From Pestalotiopsis fici W106-1 (lineage: Eukaryota; Ascomycota; Sordariomycetes; Amphisphaeriales; Sporocadaceae): a stretch of DNA of 64,000 nt. The DNA lies in contig NW_006917102.1 in assembly GCF_000516985.1 (NCBI RefSeq), positions 248,001 to 312,000 on the forward strand. The letters run 5' to 3'. Numbering within the stretch: position 1 is the stretch's first letter; every line of letters begins with the position of its first letter. The translations under genes and the position numbers were made by a program. The notes beneath the pieces were generated by a model. The model saw only the letters and a program-made list of their open reading frames with translations. It did no database searches and was not told the DNA's origin. Shown in pieces: positions 43,139 through 55,936 of the stretch.

Positions 43139-46088
43139 ATGGATCCTTTATCTGCCCTTAGCCTCACGTGCAATATATTGGCCGTGGTCGAGTTCACTTG
43201 GAAGCTGCTGACTGGGGCAGATGAAATCTACAAGTCCAAGTCGGGCGGTAGTGCCAAGACTGTGTTTATTGAAGATCTCACCGTTAAGATCATTGGCCTC
43301 AATGATGTATTGAGCAAATCACGCGTGAAGACTCCTGATTTGGAGGCGCTGGTGACACAGACTCGGGATTTGGCGTCAGAACTACTCCGCGCCTTGGTTT
43401 CGGTCAAAGTGAATGGACAGCACTCTAAATGGGAGAGCTTTGCAGCCGCGTTAAGGGAGGTCTGGGGTAAGGGTGAGATCAGAGACCTCACCGATAGGCT
43501 CGAAAGTCTCCAGAGACAAATCACGAGGCATATTCTTGTTTCCACCAGGTTGGTGTTCCACTCAAATATAGCTATAGCTGATACGGGAATCTAATTCCGT
43601 TAGCCAACAAGTTCACGACACTCAGGAAAAAGTCTGCGAGATTGCCGAAGCTATTAGGAAGATCGAATCCAATCTGGTCAAATATAGAGTCAAGGACACA
43701 AAAGAATTCAAAACTTCCAAGGAACAGCTCCTTCAGACAGTCCAGCGGTGTGTTTCACTCAATGACCAGCATGTTGCAGACTTGAGAGCAGCCATTCTGG
43801 GACATGGCAGTCGTCCCGAAGAAAGATCCATAGAGACTGGCTTAACGAGTTCTCAGCTTGTCCTCGCGGCCGCCAAGCAGTTCACTGGTGCTGCGAACCC
43901 GGAGCGGATTTACGACCAGTTTCTCCAGGCTATACGCTTCAGCAGGATCTTATCTCGATATCATAATATCAGTGACGCATACCGCCAGACATTTGATTGG
44001 ATCTTCGAGGACTCATCATCATCAGATACTCTAACCAACATCAAATCAACATTACGAGAATGGCTGGAGACTGACAGCAAAATATACTGGCTTTATGGAA
44101 AGCCGGGGAGTGGGAAATCGACATTGATGAAGTATCTCTGCGATAATCCCAAGACGAAGCAACACCTCCAGGTATGGTCTGGTGGGAATAAAGTCGTCAT
44201 AGCTAAGTTCTACTTCTGGAATTCGGGTGACACTCTTCAGAAGTCTCAGGAGGGCCTTTTGCGCTCCATCATCTTCGAGATGCTGTCTCAAAGTCAAGAT
44301 TTGATCCCATTAGTTTGCGACGCTGTCGACGGCTTCACTCACTTTGATCAAGACGACAATTCCTGGAAGTCAGACACACTTTTGGACATGTTCAGGGTCA
44401 TAGCAAACTCCATAAGGGTCAACTTTTGCCTATTCATCGATGGACTGGACGAATTCTTGGATAAGACAGCAACACACCACGATCTGTTGAAGACACTTGA
44501 AATGATGAGTTCCTCGCCACATATCAAAATTTGTGTCTCAAGCCGGCCATGGACGGTCTTCCGTGATGAATATGGGGACGAAGCTCATCTTAAATTGGAG
44601 GACGCAACACACGATGACATCGAACATTACGTGACGGACAAGTTCAATCAGCATGCACAGTTTCAAGTACTGATGTCTCGAGATCCAGAGTATGCTCAAA
44701 TAATCACTCAAGTTGTAGACCGAGCTCAAGGGGTTTTCCTCTGGGTATATCTGGTTGTTCGTACACTTCTCGAGGGGATTACGTACCACGACTCACTTTC
44801 CACACTACAACACCGACTAGAGGCCATTCCGCCAGATTTGGAGCCGTTCTTCCAGGTCCTCATAGATTCTGTCTCTCCGATATACCACAGGCACATGTCT
44901 CGTTACTTTGCGATCGCTACATCATCCAGTCAGCCTCAGTCTGCTATGATGTACTCTTTCTTGGATGACGTTGGGGAAAATCCAGCATTTTCAATGAATC
45001 TCAGATGCAAAGAAATGGAGAACGAAGACTTTATGGACCGAATAGATGAGTTGCGGCGGAGGCTTGACGGTCGATCTCGAGGCCTCTTGGAGTTGGGAAC
45101 TTCCACACGATCCATCGTACAGGATGGCTTTTTCATATGCGAAGTGAACTTTTTGCATCGAACGCTCCGCGATTTCCTGTTAGACTACCACGGCATCCAC
45201 GAGACGTTCAAAAAACGGCTGGGAAAAGAAAACCCTGCACTGACGGCCTGTTATGCTATCCTTGCTCTAATGAAGACGGCGCCTTTTCCCGGCGTTGGAG
45301 AGATGAGTGGTCGGTCAAGGAAGCATCCAATGTATGACTACACACATAACCTGTTCTTTTTTGCGTCAGCGTCTACCATGATTTCAAACTCAGAAATGGA
45401 GCTGCTGAGTATTATTATCAAAGCAGACAGGGTGTTTCGCGCCGAAGCGGTCAAGCACGTCTGGATGGATAAAGACTCCTGGTTTCTCGGCCTGGCTTCT
45501 GCATTCGACTTCCTCCCTTACGTGAAGTGGAGGTTGGAAGTAAGGAATCACTTACCTGAAGCGAAACATGAACCCAGCTCTTATCTCACTGAGGCGCTGG
45601 ACGTGGCGTTGAATTTCGAGATCCAGCAGCCTCTGAAAACAGCATACACGCAACAGGCGCAGAAAGACCGCCTAGACGCAGCAGACAGTGTTCCTTGCCA
45701 CTGCATCTCTCTTCTACTGCAAGCCGGCGCGAAACCCAATGAAATCCCGCAAAGATCTTACAGTAGACTCGAAGGGACTGTGTGGAGCGCCTTCATCTCG
45801 CAGCTCGAGTCAACATCGGTGACCGATCGCGACCATGTGTACAAAGTCGCAGAATTATTACTCAGCCATGGTGCAGACTGGAACGCCTCTTTCGACGGCC
45901 AAACCGTGGGAATGAAACTCGTCGGGATACTTGGTCAGGAGTTGACCGCGCAGCTTCAAGGTCAATTTGGGAGAAGAACTTTGAGGAATAATAACACCCA
46001 AGCAGTCTCGGATAATAGCATCCAAGAAGTCCCGGAAAACACGAAAGATAGTCGGCGCAGAGCCTGTGATATATGTTGTTTGATGTAG
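43139..46088 (+). CDS. HeLo-like/NACHT STAND protein (NLR-like) with C-terminal CaaX box
   Basis: 964 aa in two exons (43139-43548, 43604-46088; GTTGGT...TTAG, 55 nt). The N-terminal 135 residues (MDPLSALSLTCNILAVVEFT and on) match the fungal STAND N-terminal HeLo-like helical domain. A linker coiled region follows. The NACHT NTPase has Walker A GKPGSGKST (302-310), Walker B LFIDGLDEF (413-421), the sensor-like CVSSRPW, and VFLWVYLVVRTLLEGI of the winged helix. Two degenerate ankyrin-like motifs occur late (CISLLLQAGAKPNE, VAELLLSHGADWNA). The protein ends RRRACDICCLM: a polybasic stretch and a CCLM box predicting farnesylation, with an extra cysteine for palmitoylation. Fungal STAND proteins act in allorecognition or innate-type cell death. 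Membrane targeting is inferred. Confidence 0.9.
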
Positions 46089-47161
46089 AATGATGGGGAG
46101 CTATTCATTGTCACAACATTCATCTACTTGGAAGCTGAGGTAGCCTTTTCGAATATAGGGACATGTCGACACATAGACGGAGGACATGATTTCATTGCAA
46201 TTACGATACTTTACTGCGACCATTTATAACCATAAATCTCCCCGACTCTTGATAGCGGAATAGTTGAAACTTTTACTAATACGCATTTAATTATTTCCGT
46301 AGCAGTGCAAGCTCCAACAGCGGTCACACCGCTTCATAGCAGAGTCGTGAAGAAGGACAGTTTGAGGTCTGGGGTGGAGTTAACCCACTGGTGTTGTGCA
46401 ACAGCTTCTGACCCCACGGTGTTTGGATCTTATGATGTCCGTTGTCAAAGCATGGTTGGCAGCTTCATGCCTACCTAGTCAGATTCAATACCTCACTTTT
46501 ACCGATAAACAACAAAAACCCGAATATTTTCTTTTCTTCTTATTTCGTGTGAGGACGTCAAGGTACCATTATTATATGTGGTTTTTCTCCATTATCTTTG
46601 ATGTCATATCCCTTGGTTCGTGTTTCGCGGATCGTGGATGTGCCGCAAGGTTTCACGCACAGATCTGCGTTTGAAACACGATCAACTCCCACTAGTCGAC
46701 AGAATCAAGCTTTTCCGGCACGGGAATCTTACATCGTACTATCATCTGATTTCCCGATTGGATTGCGTCGGATGCAAACCCGGATACCGGAAGGGAGCGT
46801 TGTGGGCAGATGCTGCTGCGGCGCTTCGACTGATCTCGCCCCCTTCCATATTCGGACGTGCATCGCGAGAATGGCACCTAGAGAACATGAAGCATCTATC
46901 CGGACTGGATGGCTACCGAAACCTTTCTGTTTCGCCATAACTTACATTTCATGGTGGCGACGATGGACATCAGACGTAGTTGATTGATGAGTGTGTTCTT
47001 ATACTGAGCCTTTCGCTCGCCAAGTCCTCCAAGACCTGTCGTCTGGTGCTCGCATACCTTCAAGGATTCTTACATTAACTAGAGCAGCGCTCAGTTACCA
47101 TCCGCATCGATTTACTCTAAGTCTCTTGTAATTCATCTTTATATAATCTCTTTCATTCACC
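46089..47161. other. Intergenic between STAND gene and repeat-peptide gene
   Basis: A 106-codon frame at 46620-46940 (with LPLVDRIKLFRHGN and GCKPGYRKGALWADAA) has some coding look but no recognisable domain and no splice partners; I do not call it. The last 60 bp are a CT-rich leader to the ATG at 47162. Confidence 0.45.
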
Positions 47162-47759
47162 ATGCGTTCCGCCGTCATTCTTCTCACCTTGGCGACCGCG
47201 TCGCTGGGTCTCAACATTGCCAAGGAGCGCCGACAGGACGATCTAGCCTCCATCCTGGCCGCCCTGGAGCAGACCTCTCCCGAGGATGCAGCAGCGGCCA
47301 AGACCAGCAGCAGCTCTACAAAGAGACAAGATGACTTGGCGTCGATTCTGGCCGCTCTCGAGCAGTCGTCGCCAGAGGACGCCGCCGCGGCCAAGAGCGC
47401 CTCCTCCTCCTCCCAGGCCGACAAGCGCCAGGACGACCTCACCTCCATCATTGCCGCGCTCCAGGAAACAAGCCCCGAGGATGCTGCTGCGGCTTCAAGC
47501 GGCAAAGAATCATCATCCGAGAAGCGACAGGATGACCTTGCTTCTATCCTCGCTGCACTAGAGCAGACGTCTCCAGACGATGCCGCTGCCGCCAAGTCTA
47601 ACAGCAGCAAGTCGCAAAAGCGCAACGACATTGGCGACATCTTGGTGAGTTCAACATTCAACCAATGCGTACTTGTGCTGATATGGTTCACTATAGGATG
47701 CCCTGGGTGAGACCAGCCCCGATGATGCTGCGGCTGCTGATGCCGGTATCCCCGAGTAG
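47162..47759 (+). CDS. Secreted Kex2-processed repeat peptide precursor (KEP)
   Basis: 181 aa in two exons (47162-47644, 47697-47759). A signal peptide (MRSAVILLTLATASLG) and a short pro-segment end in RR (23-24). Five similar units follow at 25-55, 56-89, 90-122, 123-154 and 155-181; the first four each close with Lys-Arg, the Kex2 site. Units 1-4 begin QDDL(A/T)SI(L/I)AAL and continue (T/S)SP(E/D)DAAAA; unit 5 begins NDIGDILDALGETSPDDAAA. A variable Ser-rich linker precedes each KR. Synonymous codons differ widely between copies while the peptide core is kept, indicating selection on the peptide. After cleavage an N-terminal Gln could become pyroglutamate. There are no cysteines, no pheromone-like WCxxxGxxCW, and no UstY-type (DUF3328) gene in the window. 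The peptide's role is unknown. Confidence 0.85.
47222..47752 (+). repeat. Five-copy degenerate coding repeat (about 81-102 bp units)
   Basis: DNA repeats of the Kex2 precursor, one per peptide unit. The unit length varies by the linker. The fifth copy is interrupted by the intron (47645-47696). Copies share the amino-acid core far better than third codon positions. Confidence 0.8.
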
Positions 47760-50700
47760 GGAAGTTGAATCATCATCCCGGCGATGACGGGTTAAGGAGT
47801 TAGGGATGGGCACTCGCAATATTGTACATACCTTTTTGGCTCAGTTCCCTGACCCTTGCCCTCTTTTTCTTCTTCTATCCTACCATGATGCTTCGTGGGG
47901 TACTTGCGTTCATTTCTTCATGTATATACAGACCCTACGTTGTGTACATATGCCAAGCGGCCCGAGAAAGACATGCTCCATAGCCATAGGGCTCATCTTT
48001 TTGAGTGGAACAAATCTTATCTCGCATCTGCAAAGGCACCACATTTTGATCCGTGATGGCAAAAGTTTCGCCCCCTTCTCCAGCTCAGTAGGGATTGTAA
48101 TGCTGCTCATCATTGGGCCCGTTTCCCCCCATCTCCACTGCTCGTCTTTGCCCACCATTTTGCCATGACAGGAACTTTCATCGTTCGCACTCCGATGCCA
48201 GGCAGGTCCCAGCCGTGGCCCACATGGGTAGATTTTGGACATGAGCGAAGCAAAGTGACAGGATGGGGGAGGGAGGAGGCCCAGAGGCCTTCAGTTAGTC
48301 AGGACATTACGCCTATGAGTGGATACCTGTGAAAATGTCGTGTAGTGTACGTACTTCTAGTATGTACGTTCTGGGTATAGACGCAGCTCGAGGGACTGGC
48401 TGTATACTAGGGTAGATTACAGATGCGTAAAGATGGAGCCCGAATCCACCAGAGTCGATCATCAAGAGCAGTACTATGTATGTGCTGCAAAAGTACTATG
48501 ATCAATTCTATAATAAAAGTAAACAGGTTTTTGTTTGATTGTATTGTGATAATACACGTAAGATTTGAGTGTACACAGTTACCTGATAAGCCTGATTGGT
48601 GTGTTGATCGCTGCCCACTTTGTTGACTCGCGAGCTGCACAGCTGCTCTGCTCAGTGCTCGTGGTGGCGGTCGACCAGTCAAAGCAGACTTCTAGAATCA
48701 CGTACACTACTCAGGGGCTGCTAAGACATGCACTGCGGGAATGCGCAAGATCTGTCAGAGAAACCTTAGATCGTCCGGACTGCAATGGATGTGGGATCCG
48801 GCAACCGAAGAACCGTGCTGCTTGGCACTATTGACCTTTCCATGTACGGATTTGAATATGGCTTCCAATACCGGCAGTTCTTTGCTGTCAACTGTTTTAC
48901 ACTTTAAGGCTGGATGCCGTCCAAAGTATATTTTGCAAAGTCCCGTATGCCTCTATGCCTTTTTGCTCAAGTTCGGGCACTTTTGCCTTAATCAGCTGTA
49001 GCTCCAGCCCGCGATATCGGCAACTGATAACCGCGGTGGCGCCAAAGTTTTTCTACGCCCTGGGCTAGTACAATGTCAACCACGCTGCCCGCCAGCAGTA
49101 GTCGACGTTGTGGGCCGCCTCATGAAATGATGGCCGAGAAAACGTCCATCTCTAGTTTTTATACCAAGTCCGGCGGATTTGTGACGAATCTGCACTGGTG
49201 GGTAGATAGATTACAGATAGGCAGGCTTAGATAAATATTCTATCTGGAATCGCGTTCATCTAGGCAACGTGTACCGGAATGACTTCCGTACGGGCAGTAA
49301 CTGTCATTCTGGACATGCTATTGCGCGGCAGAGAGGCGTAATCCTCAATCAATCTGAAAAGTCCCCAGACTGGAGTCCAAAGAACGCGTGGCTAGTTAGC
49401 ATCTTGATCATAAACGTATGGATGGGATTGAAGAACATTGTCAAGCAATAAAGTCTGTCTATAAAGCCAGGAACATACTTCCTTCTGCGGCAATCAACCC
49501 GGCAACTAAAGGAATAGCGTTGCGCCTCTTTGTCCATAGTTTTTGCCATCCCGTGAAGAGTGCGCTCGCTCTTGGAGTTTTGGCAGCGAACAGCGAACAC
49601 TGCTAAATGGAAGAGAAGCTGTTTTTTTTAGTGCTTATTCCTAGGGGATTTGTTCTGTTTTGCTGCAATCCCTACTTGCAAAAGGTCCGGGCGTTGAGGG
49701 GCAAGCAATGACTAGAAGCTACATAGCTCCTCTCAGCCTCTTGTTCGTATGGTCAAATAGCTTGGGGGAACATTCAGTCTAGTATCTGTTGAGGAGGCAA
49801 ATGATAATATCTAAAAACGGCTTACGCTACCTAGATGAAAATGTCAGCCTCCTCGAGACGGAGTACGGCTCAACTGCCAATGCACGTATCTGTCAGTCGG
49901 ATATAGAGCGGCAACAGGAGGTAGCGCAATCATCTTATCTGCCGTGGATAGACTGCTCGCGATGACTCGACGTCACTGCGATGCCTCTGATGAAGTGGGA
50001 AACATGCAGCCGGGAGTAGCGGCGATTTGACCATAGTTCATTGTCGTAGTGCATCGCGACCATGATGGCTTCTTTTTGCTGCTCGCACGGTCAATGGTGA
50101 TCGTCTCTTTCACAACAGCTCGACATGTCCACATGATGACTGTACCAGACATGACGGGAGAAGGGAGAAGTGCTTCCCGACATGTTGGACAGACTATGAG
50201 TAATGGGTGGCCCAAAGTCCAATAGGTCTAGCAATTTTTCTCCTCGGACCGGGAACGATTTTAAAATTGCCCGGGAACCGTCCAAGAGCTGGGCCGAGGA
50301 CTAGGTCAGCAAAAGTCGGACTACCGCTCTCTCTGCCTGCTGTGTCCGCTTGTGAAGGAAGGAAAAAGGGAATTTGACCCAATCAACTGATCTGCCGATC
50401 GACAAGCAGCTACTATAGTAAATTGTTCTCTTGACCACTCGGCTGAACCCCTCCGTAGCTGGGCACGCAATGACCATATGGCGCTGGACACTAACGTAGT
50501 GAATTCCCCAATAGGGAAATCCTTGTGAGTGGCCTGTCTAGGCAGTGTGTGTGGGTAGCCGTCTTCTTTGGCCATGCTACAGTACTATGTATGCCCGTGG
50601 AAGCCAACAGCCTGGGACTAGATGTCAATCCGGCATTAGCTGGGAAGTGATAGTCAAGGATCTAGAAGAACCCGACTATTCGGGACAGGTCTGAGCCAAT

Positions 50701-52066
50701 TCGAGCCGTCAAACGAGTCGACGTAGTTGTGGTTCCAGGCTCTCGAGATGCATGTAGACTCGCTGGGTATTAGAGGGGGAAAGCATCATGATGTATTACA
50801 GGCGAAAATGACAGAGGCTCTGTTTTTATGAAACAGGCTTTCACTGCACAACGGCCCTGCAGAATGGCACATGGGTATGGTTTCAGATGCAGCCATCATA
50901 CTCAGCCATATGGGGTACCAAGGGTACGAGCAGGGTTTTCTCGAACCTGTTCAGCTTCGCTTCGCTAAACCCACCATGGAAGATGTTCTGGCGCCGTATC
51001 GAGAAAATGATAGTCGGTAGATCTTCACACACACCTTTCTTTGATCTTGCGACCCTGAAGCTATGCAAGCTATGCAAGCCAGCTCAACGGGAAAGATAGA
51101 TCTTCACAGCTCTTGGCAAACGATGTGCTGGATAGGCAGACTGCCGTTCTGCTGGTCTCGGTACGCTAACCTTTAGAAAGATGCGCCCCTGAACTACCCT
51201 TTTTTCTCTCCCAAGGTGGCTTCTGAACAATGGCTAAAGGAGGACCAAAAAGCCCAGCACGACACGCGTGTCATGGATCTGCAGAGCGCTGAAGAAAAAA
51301 AAGGGACCTTGCCGGACTTTGATCTAGTCGATGCTTGGACCGGTCCTTGATTGGCCGGACGTAAAGATTCTGAGGATAAGGATCGAGATGGACTAGTCCT
51401 TAGTGTTGAACTCAAAAAACCGACGACGGGGACGATCACTGCTCCTACTAGATTGCCTGAGACTGCCGCGGTCTCCAAATTGTACATACCCAGTAGGCCA
51501 GCTAACCAGCTAACTTGGCAAGCTTGGGTACTGCTCAATGCTCAGTTCAGGTCGAGGTCAGAAATCAGGTGCTCGGGTCCCCTGTTCTCGAACAATTGTC
51601 CACCCAAGCTGACAATCTTCTGGCCCAGCCACAATGCTTGTAGTTCCGTCCCCGGCTTGCAAGCTATCGCCGCTTGGGTCCTAGTCAACGGGTCTCTCAC
51701 CATGTTAGTAGCAGGCTCACGTCTGTCCTAGACGAGATGGCGTCTCTTGTCTTGGATATTCTCTGTCGAAGCCGCTCGCACGTACCAAAAGCCTGGAGCC
51801 GCAACCCTAAGGTTCTGTCACCGTCGTGTTGTGGCAAAAGAGACCCATGGGGACAGGGCAGAGGGACCCACGATCCTTGCTTTTGCCTTGATATACATAG
51901 TCCCTTCTCCTCCCCCCTCCCTCTGGCTTTAGAGTTTGTGTTCCCGTTCCCGTGTTGTTCCATTAGAGAGACTAGGACCAATCGTGGCATTGCACCGCAT
52001 TCCATTCATTTGATCTTTTGTTTTTTTATTGCTCCTGTTCACTCGGGGACAACACCTCTTTGCAAT
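47760..52066. other. 4.3-kb gene-poor region, no supported gene
   Basis: Many short frames on both strands, none with a domain or joinable splice sites. On the minus strand near 49470-49560 an ALFTGWQKLWTKRRNAIPLV-type stretch reads like a decayed membrane-protein segment, which is too weak to call. No transposon ends or RNA genes recognised. The 150 bp before 52067 are C/T-rich leader. Confidence 0.5.
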
Positions 52067-53438
52067 ATGGCAGAGGAAAACCGCGGAGAGCAGATTGCTG
52101 CCATCACCTACACCTTTCTGTTCGTTTCAACCATTGCGTGTCTGCTCCGGATATACTGTCGTGGATGGGTCATCAAGGCGTTTGCGGCCGATGACTGGCT
52201 GGCCGTGATTGCTCAGGTAAGTCATTCAATCCCGAAGAGTCCGTGATACAATGCTAACGATACAATAGTTCTTGTTCATCATCTTCTGCTCCTACGAGAT
52301 TACTGGTGTTCACTATGGAACTGGTCGCCACGTTAAGGATATCCCCGATGGAGGTACACCCAAGGCCATGCAAGTAAGTGGTACACTGATTCCAGTTCCT
52401 CATGTGAGGTTTTCTAACATTTCTATAGATGTGGTGGACTTGCGAACCTCTCTACGTCTTGACAAACATGGCCATCAAACTTAGTATCGCCATTTTCTTG
52501 CTACGAATTTGTGTCACCAGAATGCACAGAATAATCATTTACGTCGTTATTGGCGTTACCGAGGTTTACAGTCTGTTCTTCTTCCTGCTCTTCGTCCTGC
52601 AGTGCAAGCCCACGTCCTATTTCTGGACGCGTGCCTCGGCGGTCCCGCCAGAGGGACACTGCCTGGACGCATCAGTTGTCGCCAACGCCTTTTACGGATA
52701 CTCGGCCATCTCTTGCTGGACAGATTGGACCTACTCCATTCTGCCAGTCTTCCTTGTCTGGAATTTGCAGATGAACAAGCAAGTCAAGATTTCGGTTGTT
52801 GCCATTCTGGCTGCTGGTTGCATGTGAGTTCTACGTTTTATTCTGGCTATTATTCTCGGATTGCCTTGCTGACAGACATGAAATATAGTGCATCTAGTGC
52901 AACCATTGTCCGTTTCCCCTATCTCTACTCTTTGACCGATATCGATGACTTCCTGTACTCTACCTCGGATGTTGCCATCTGGTCGACCGTCGAGACCGGT
53001 CTCGGTATCACGGCCGCTTGTGTGGCTACTCTCCGACCTCTTCTCAAGACCTTCTTCGGTGGCTCCTCAGCCCGCGGAAACGGCACCTCGGCGCGCGCCG
53101 CAGGATGGCACAGGACCGGCAGCGACCACCACACCAAGGGTGGCGACGCCTTTGACATGCACGACGTGACCAACAACAAGTTTGGCGTCACGACTGTTAT
53201 CGATTACGGCAAGCAGAACGGCAACGGCAACATCGACCTCGAGGGCCAGAAGAACAAGGGCGACGCCGGCTCCGAGGGCTCGGGCTCCATCCACGACAAT
53301 GACTGGAACAGCAGCGAGTCCAACCTGGCCGACAAGGCCGCCAACGAGGATCTCCGCCACGGCGCCCACTCGCAACAAGGTGGTGCTGGTGCCTGGAACA
53401 TTACCGTTAAGAAGTCCATTGTTCAGACGAGAAATTAG
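52067..53438 (+). CDS. Rhodopsin-like (PTH11-related) integral membrane protein, second copy
   Basis: 399 aa from exons 52067-52216, 52269-52373, 52429-52823 and 52889-53438, all phase-consistent. Helix 1 (AITYTFLFVSTIACLLRIYC) leads to the family motif RIYCRGW...FAADDWLAVIAQ. Then come GVHYGTGRHVKDI, MAIKLSIAIFLLRICV, CKPTSYFWTR, YSAISCWTDWTYSILPVFLV, the IWSTVETGLGITAACVATLR signature and PLLKTFF. The C-terminal tail of about 140 residues is Gly/Asn/Asp-rich, hydrophilic and probably cytosolic. It belongs to the same family as the gene at 8218 but is clearly divergent from it. No CFEM domain. Likely a plasma-membrane sensor or GPCR-like protein; ligand unknown. Confidence 0.87.
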
Positions 53439-55936
53439 AAAGGTCCAGGGGGCGAGGAAAGAAAACCCGGTGGTTGCGGTAATGATGAGACACAACTATA
53501 GTACCATGATGTAACGATACTTTTCATGGGGGGAAGACGAGACTCCCTTCTAGGTTGGGTTGGCCTTGAAGTGGTAGCACAGTTTCCTGTACAATCTTCG
53601 ACACACATACTTTTTTTATTATTGTTAAACTCCAGCAGAGAGCGGGATTTGGGATACCCTTTCTAATAACAACCATAAATCAATAAATACAAAGAATTTA
53701 CATGAACCCTTCTCTTTCCCTTTTCGTGGCCTGGAACGTGGTGTTTCTGTAAACTTTGGGGGCCATATCCACACATACCCCAGATTGACCCATGTCTTGC
53801 CATTTCCCGAATAATAGGGGAAAGACAAGGAGCAACGACAAAGACACGTCAGATCAATGCAATTCAGGTCAGTCAGCTTGACCCATGTTCCATTGGGCCG
53901 AGAACAAACGAGTCAAATATCTGCATCTGATTTGTCCCCCCACACAGGCAATGCAATTTTGAATTCTCCTTCCCCGTGAATTCCAGGACCGCGGAATGGA
54001 TCATGCACGACACCGCCGACTCGCATCCCTGTAGCACATCATGGCACCAAGAGCAGGGGGAGTCGGCATGGGTCTTTTTCATTGGACCTTGGCAGGGGGC
54101 GAGGGAATAGTTGTTAAGCTTATCGGGGAAGAGGCATCCTCACTGGGCTGAGGAATCTGGAGAAGAAGAAAAAAGTCATACGATTTAGAAATGGGACCAT
54201 CTACTGCCGCTTGACTGAATTCAGATTAATCGACTACATTATGATATACTGTTAGTTTGAGCTTGTAAACGTCAAATTCAGCTTTCCACGTGGTGGTTTG
54301 GGCCAAGCAAAAGTCCGGCAAAGGTTGAAATCCGGCGTTGGAGCCCTACCTATTCTCACCCTTCTCGGCCGACCAATTTACCAGGGCTCGTCGCAAGCCC
54401 AGAAGGTCAAGACCAAAGTTGCCTGCCGGGCTCTCAGTAACCGGTGCACGAATTGACGATCACAATTTTTCTAGAAGATGGCTAGCCAGGTATCACACAT
54501 GGTACATTGAGTAGATTTTTAGGCCAACGGTCTTTGCTGATAGTAATTGCGCTTTCCATTGGCCTTGTCACGAATAACAGAGCATTCATACCAATACTAG
54601 ATCTTGAAGGGGTCATTTTCGTATTGTTGCCCATTCTATTGTTTATTGCGCAGCCCTTTAAGGCAAACTAACGTAGGTAGTTTAGTTGGGTACCATCACG
54701 AAGGAACAGAAGGCATTTTTCACTGTCTCTCCCGCATCCAATCAACCATGACTCGCACGTCAGATATCCTCAAATAGGGCCATTCAATAGCACAACGGGC
54801 AGATTCGGGTAAGGCAGATTGGACAAAATTCATGTCAGAAGTAGTGATAGTAGTTGCTGTGAGCAAGAGGTGCGTGGCAATGTCCTCATGGCGGTCCTTT
54901 TTGGCGCAGTCGGGCTTGATGCCGGCGACCATGCTGGTAGGGGCATAGCGCGACTATTCTGTGCGCTGAAAGACGAACAAAGTTGGTGGCGATAGGGGAT
55001 CCTCTGCAAGAACCATCACTGTCAATGATTACATGACCCATTGCCGCGTGGTGCGACATGTCACTCAGTTTCTTTCACTCAGAGAAGTTGCATGTTTCCT
55101 CTTCTTCATAGACTTTAGGAGCCTCCGATGTGCTTTCGGACATCGAGACACGTCGAGGTGAGGTCTAGAACTTGACTAGCTGCGGCCGTACAGGTTTAGC
55201 CATGTACAGCGCGGCAAACACTGCGACGTCGTGTCGCTGGTTGTGTGTGTCTGCATTAGTGAGCCCGACGCGAAACATTCTTGTCAGTCAGTCGGCCGAA
55301 CCCCTACGTTAGCGTACCCGAACACTCGATCGTTGCAATGGATGGGATGTATGGGCTGGATGAATTGGTGGGCAGTAATGCTCTAGCAAAGATTACAGGT
55401 TTGTTTTCTCAGTACTTTGCCCCCCTTGATGGGCAATGCTCTTCCATGCGCATGGGCTCTTCACAGGCCACTCGGTCAGTAGCCCCAGCGGCCGCTTAGG
55501 GGGCTCTAGGCGCCCTACCAGTCGCACCCACTCAGGCAATGCTCCTAACGGGTCCTATATGGGTAGTACCTAGGCACATTTATACGGACTATAATCAAGA
55601 CCGACACAGATACATGAGCGCAGACCCTCTCATTAGTAAGCTTGAGGGCCTTTGGGAGTTTCATCAACAGATGGAGAACATTGCGACACTTCAATGCTTG
55701 ATTGCACGTCAATAGAATCTTCATGGCTTACTTACAGGGCACCCATGACTCCAAATGTATGCCAAGCATATCGCAGCCTGTGATTGGAACCCACGTATGT
55801 CCAATGTGGCTGGACACAATAGCAACATAGCCTCAATGCCTACCTGCGAGCGGCGGAATGTGTATCTTGCTGCTGTCGCCTTTGAAGTAATTCTCGCTGT
55901 TCTTCCCAGCAACAAATGCCCGGGTAGATAGTAAAG
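53439..55936. other. Intergenic, no gene seen
   Basis: Frames at 53873-54082, 54720-54932 (-) and 55281-55499 (+) show no domain. No repeats or RNA genes recognised. Confidence 0.55.

Noticed and set aside
47095..47691. 198-codon repetitive frame antisense to the Kex2-repeat gene
   Set aside because: Mirror of the coding repeat; no signal peptide or processing logic of its own.
47162..47759. Alpha-pheromone precursor
   Set aside because: Repeat layout is similar, but the peptides lack the Trp/Cys pheromone pattern.
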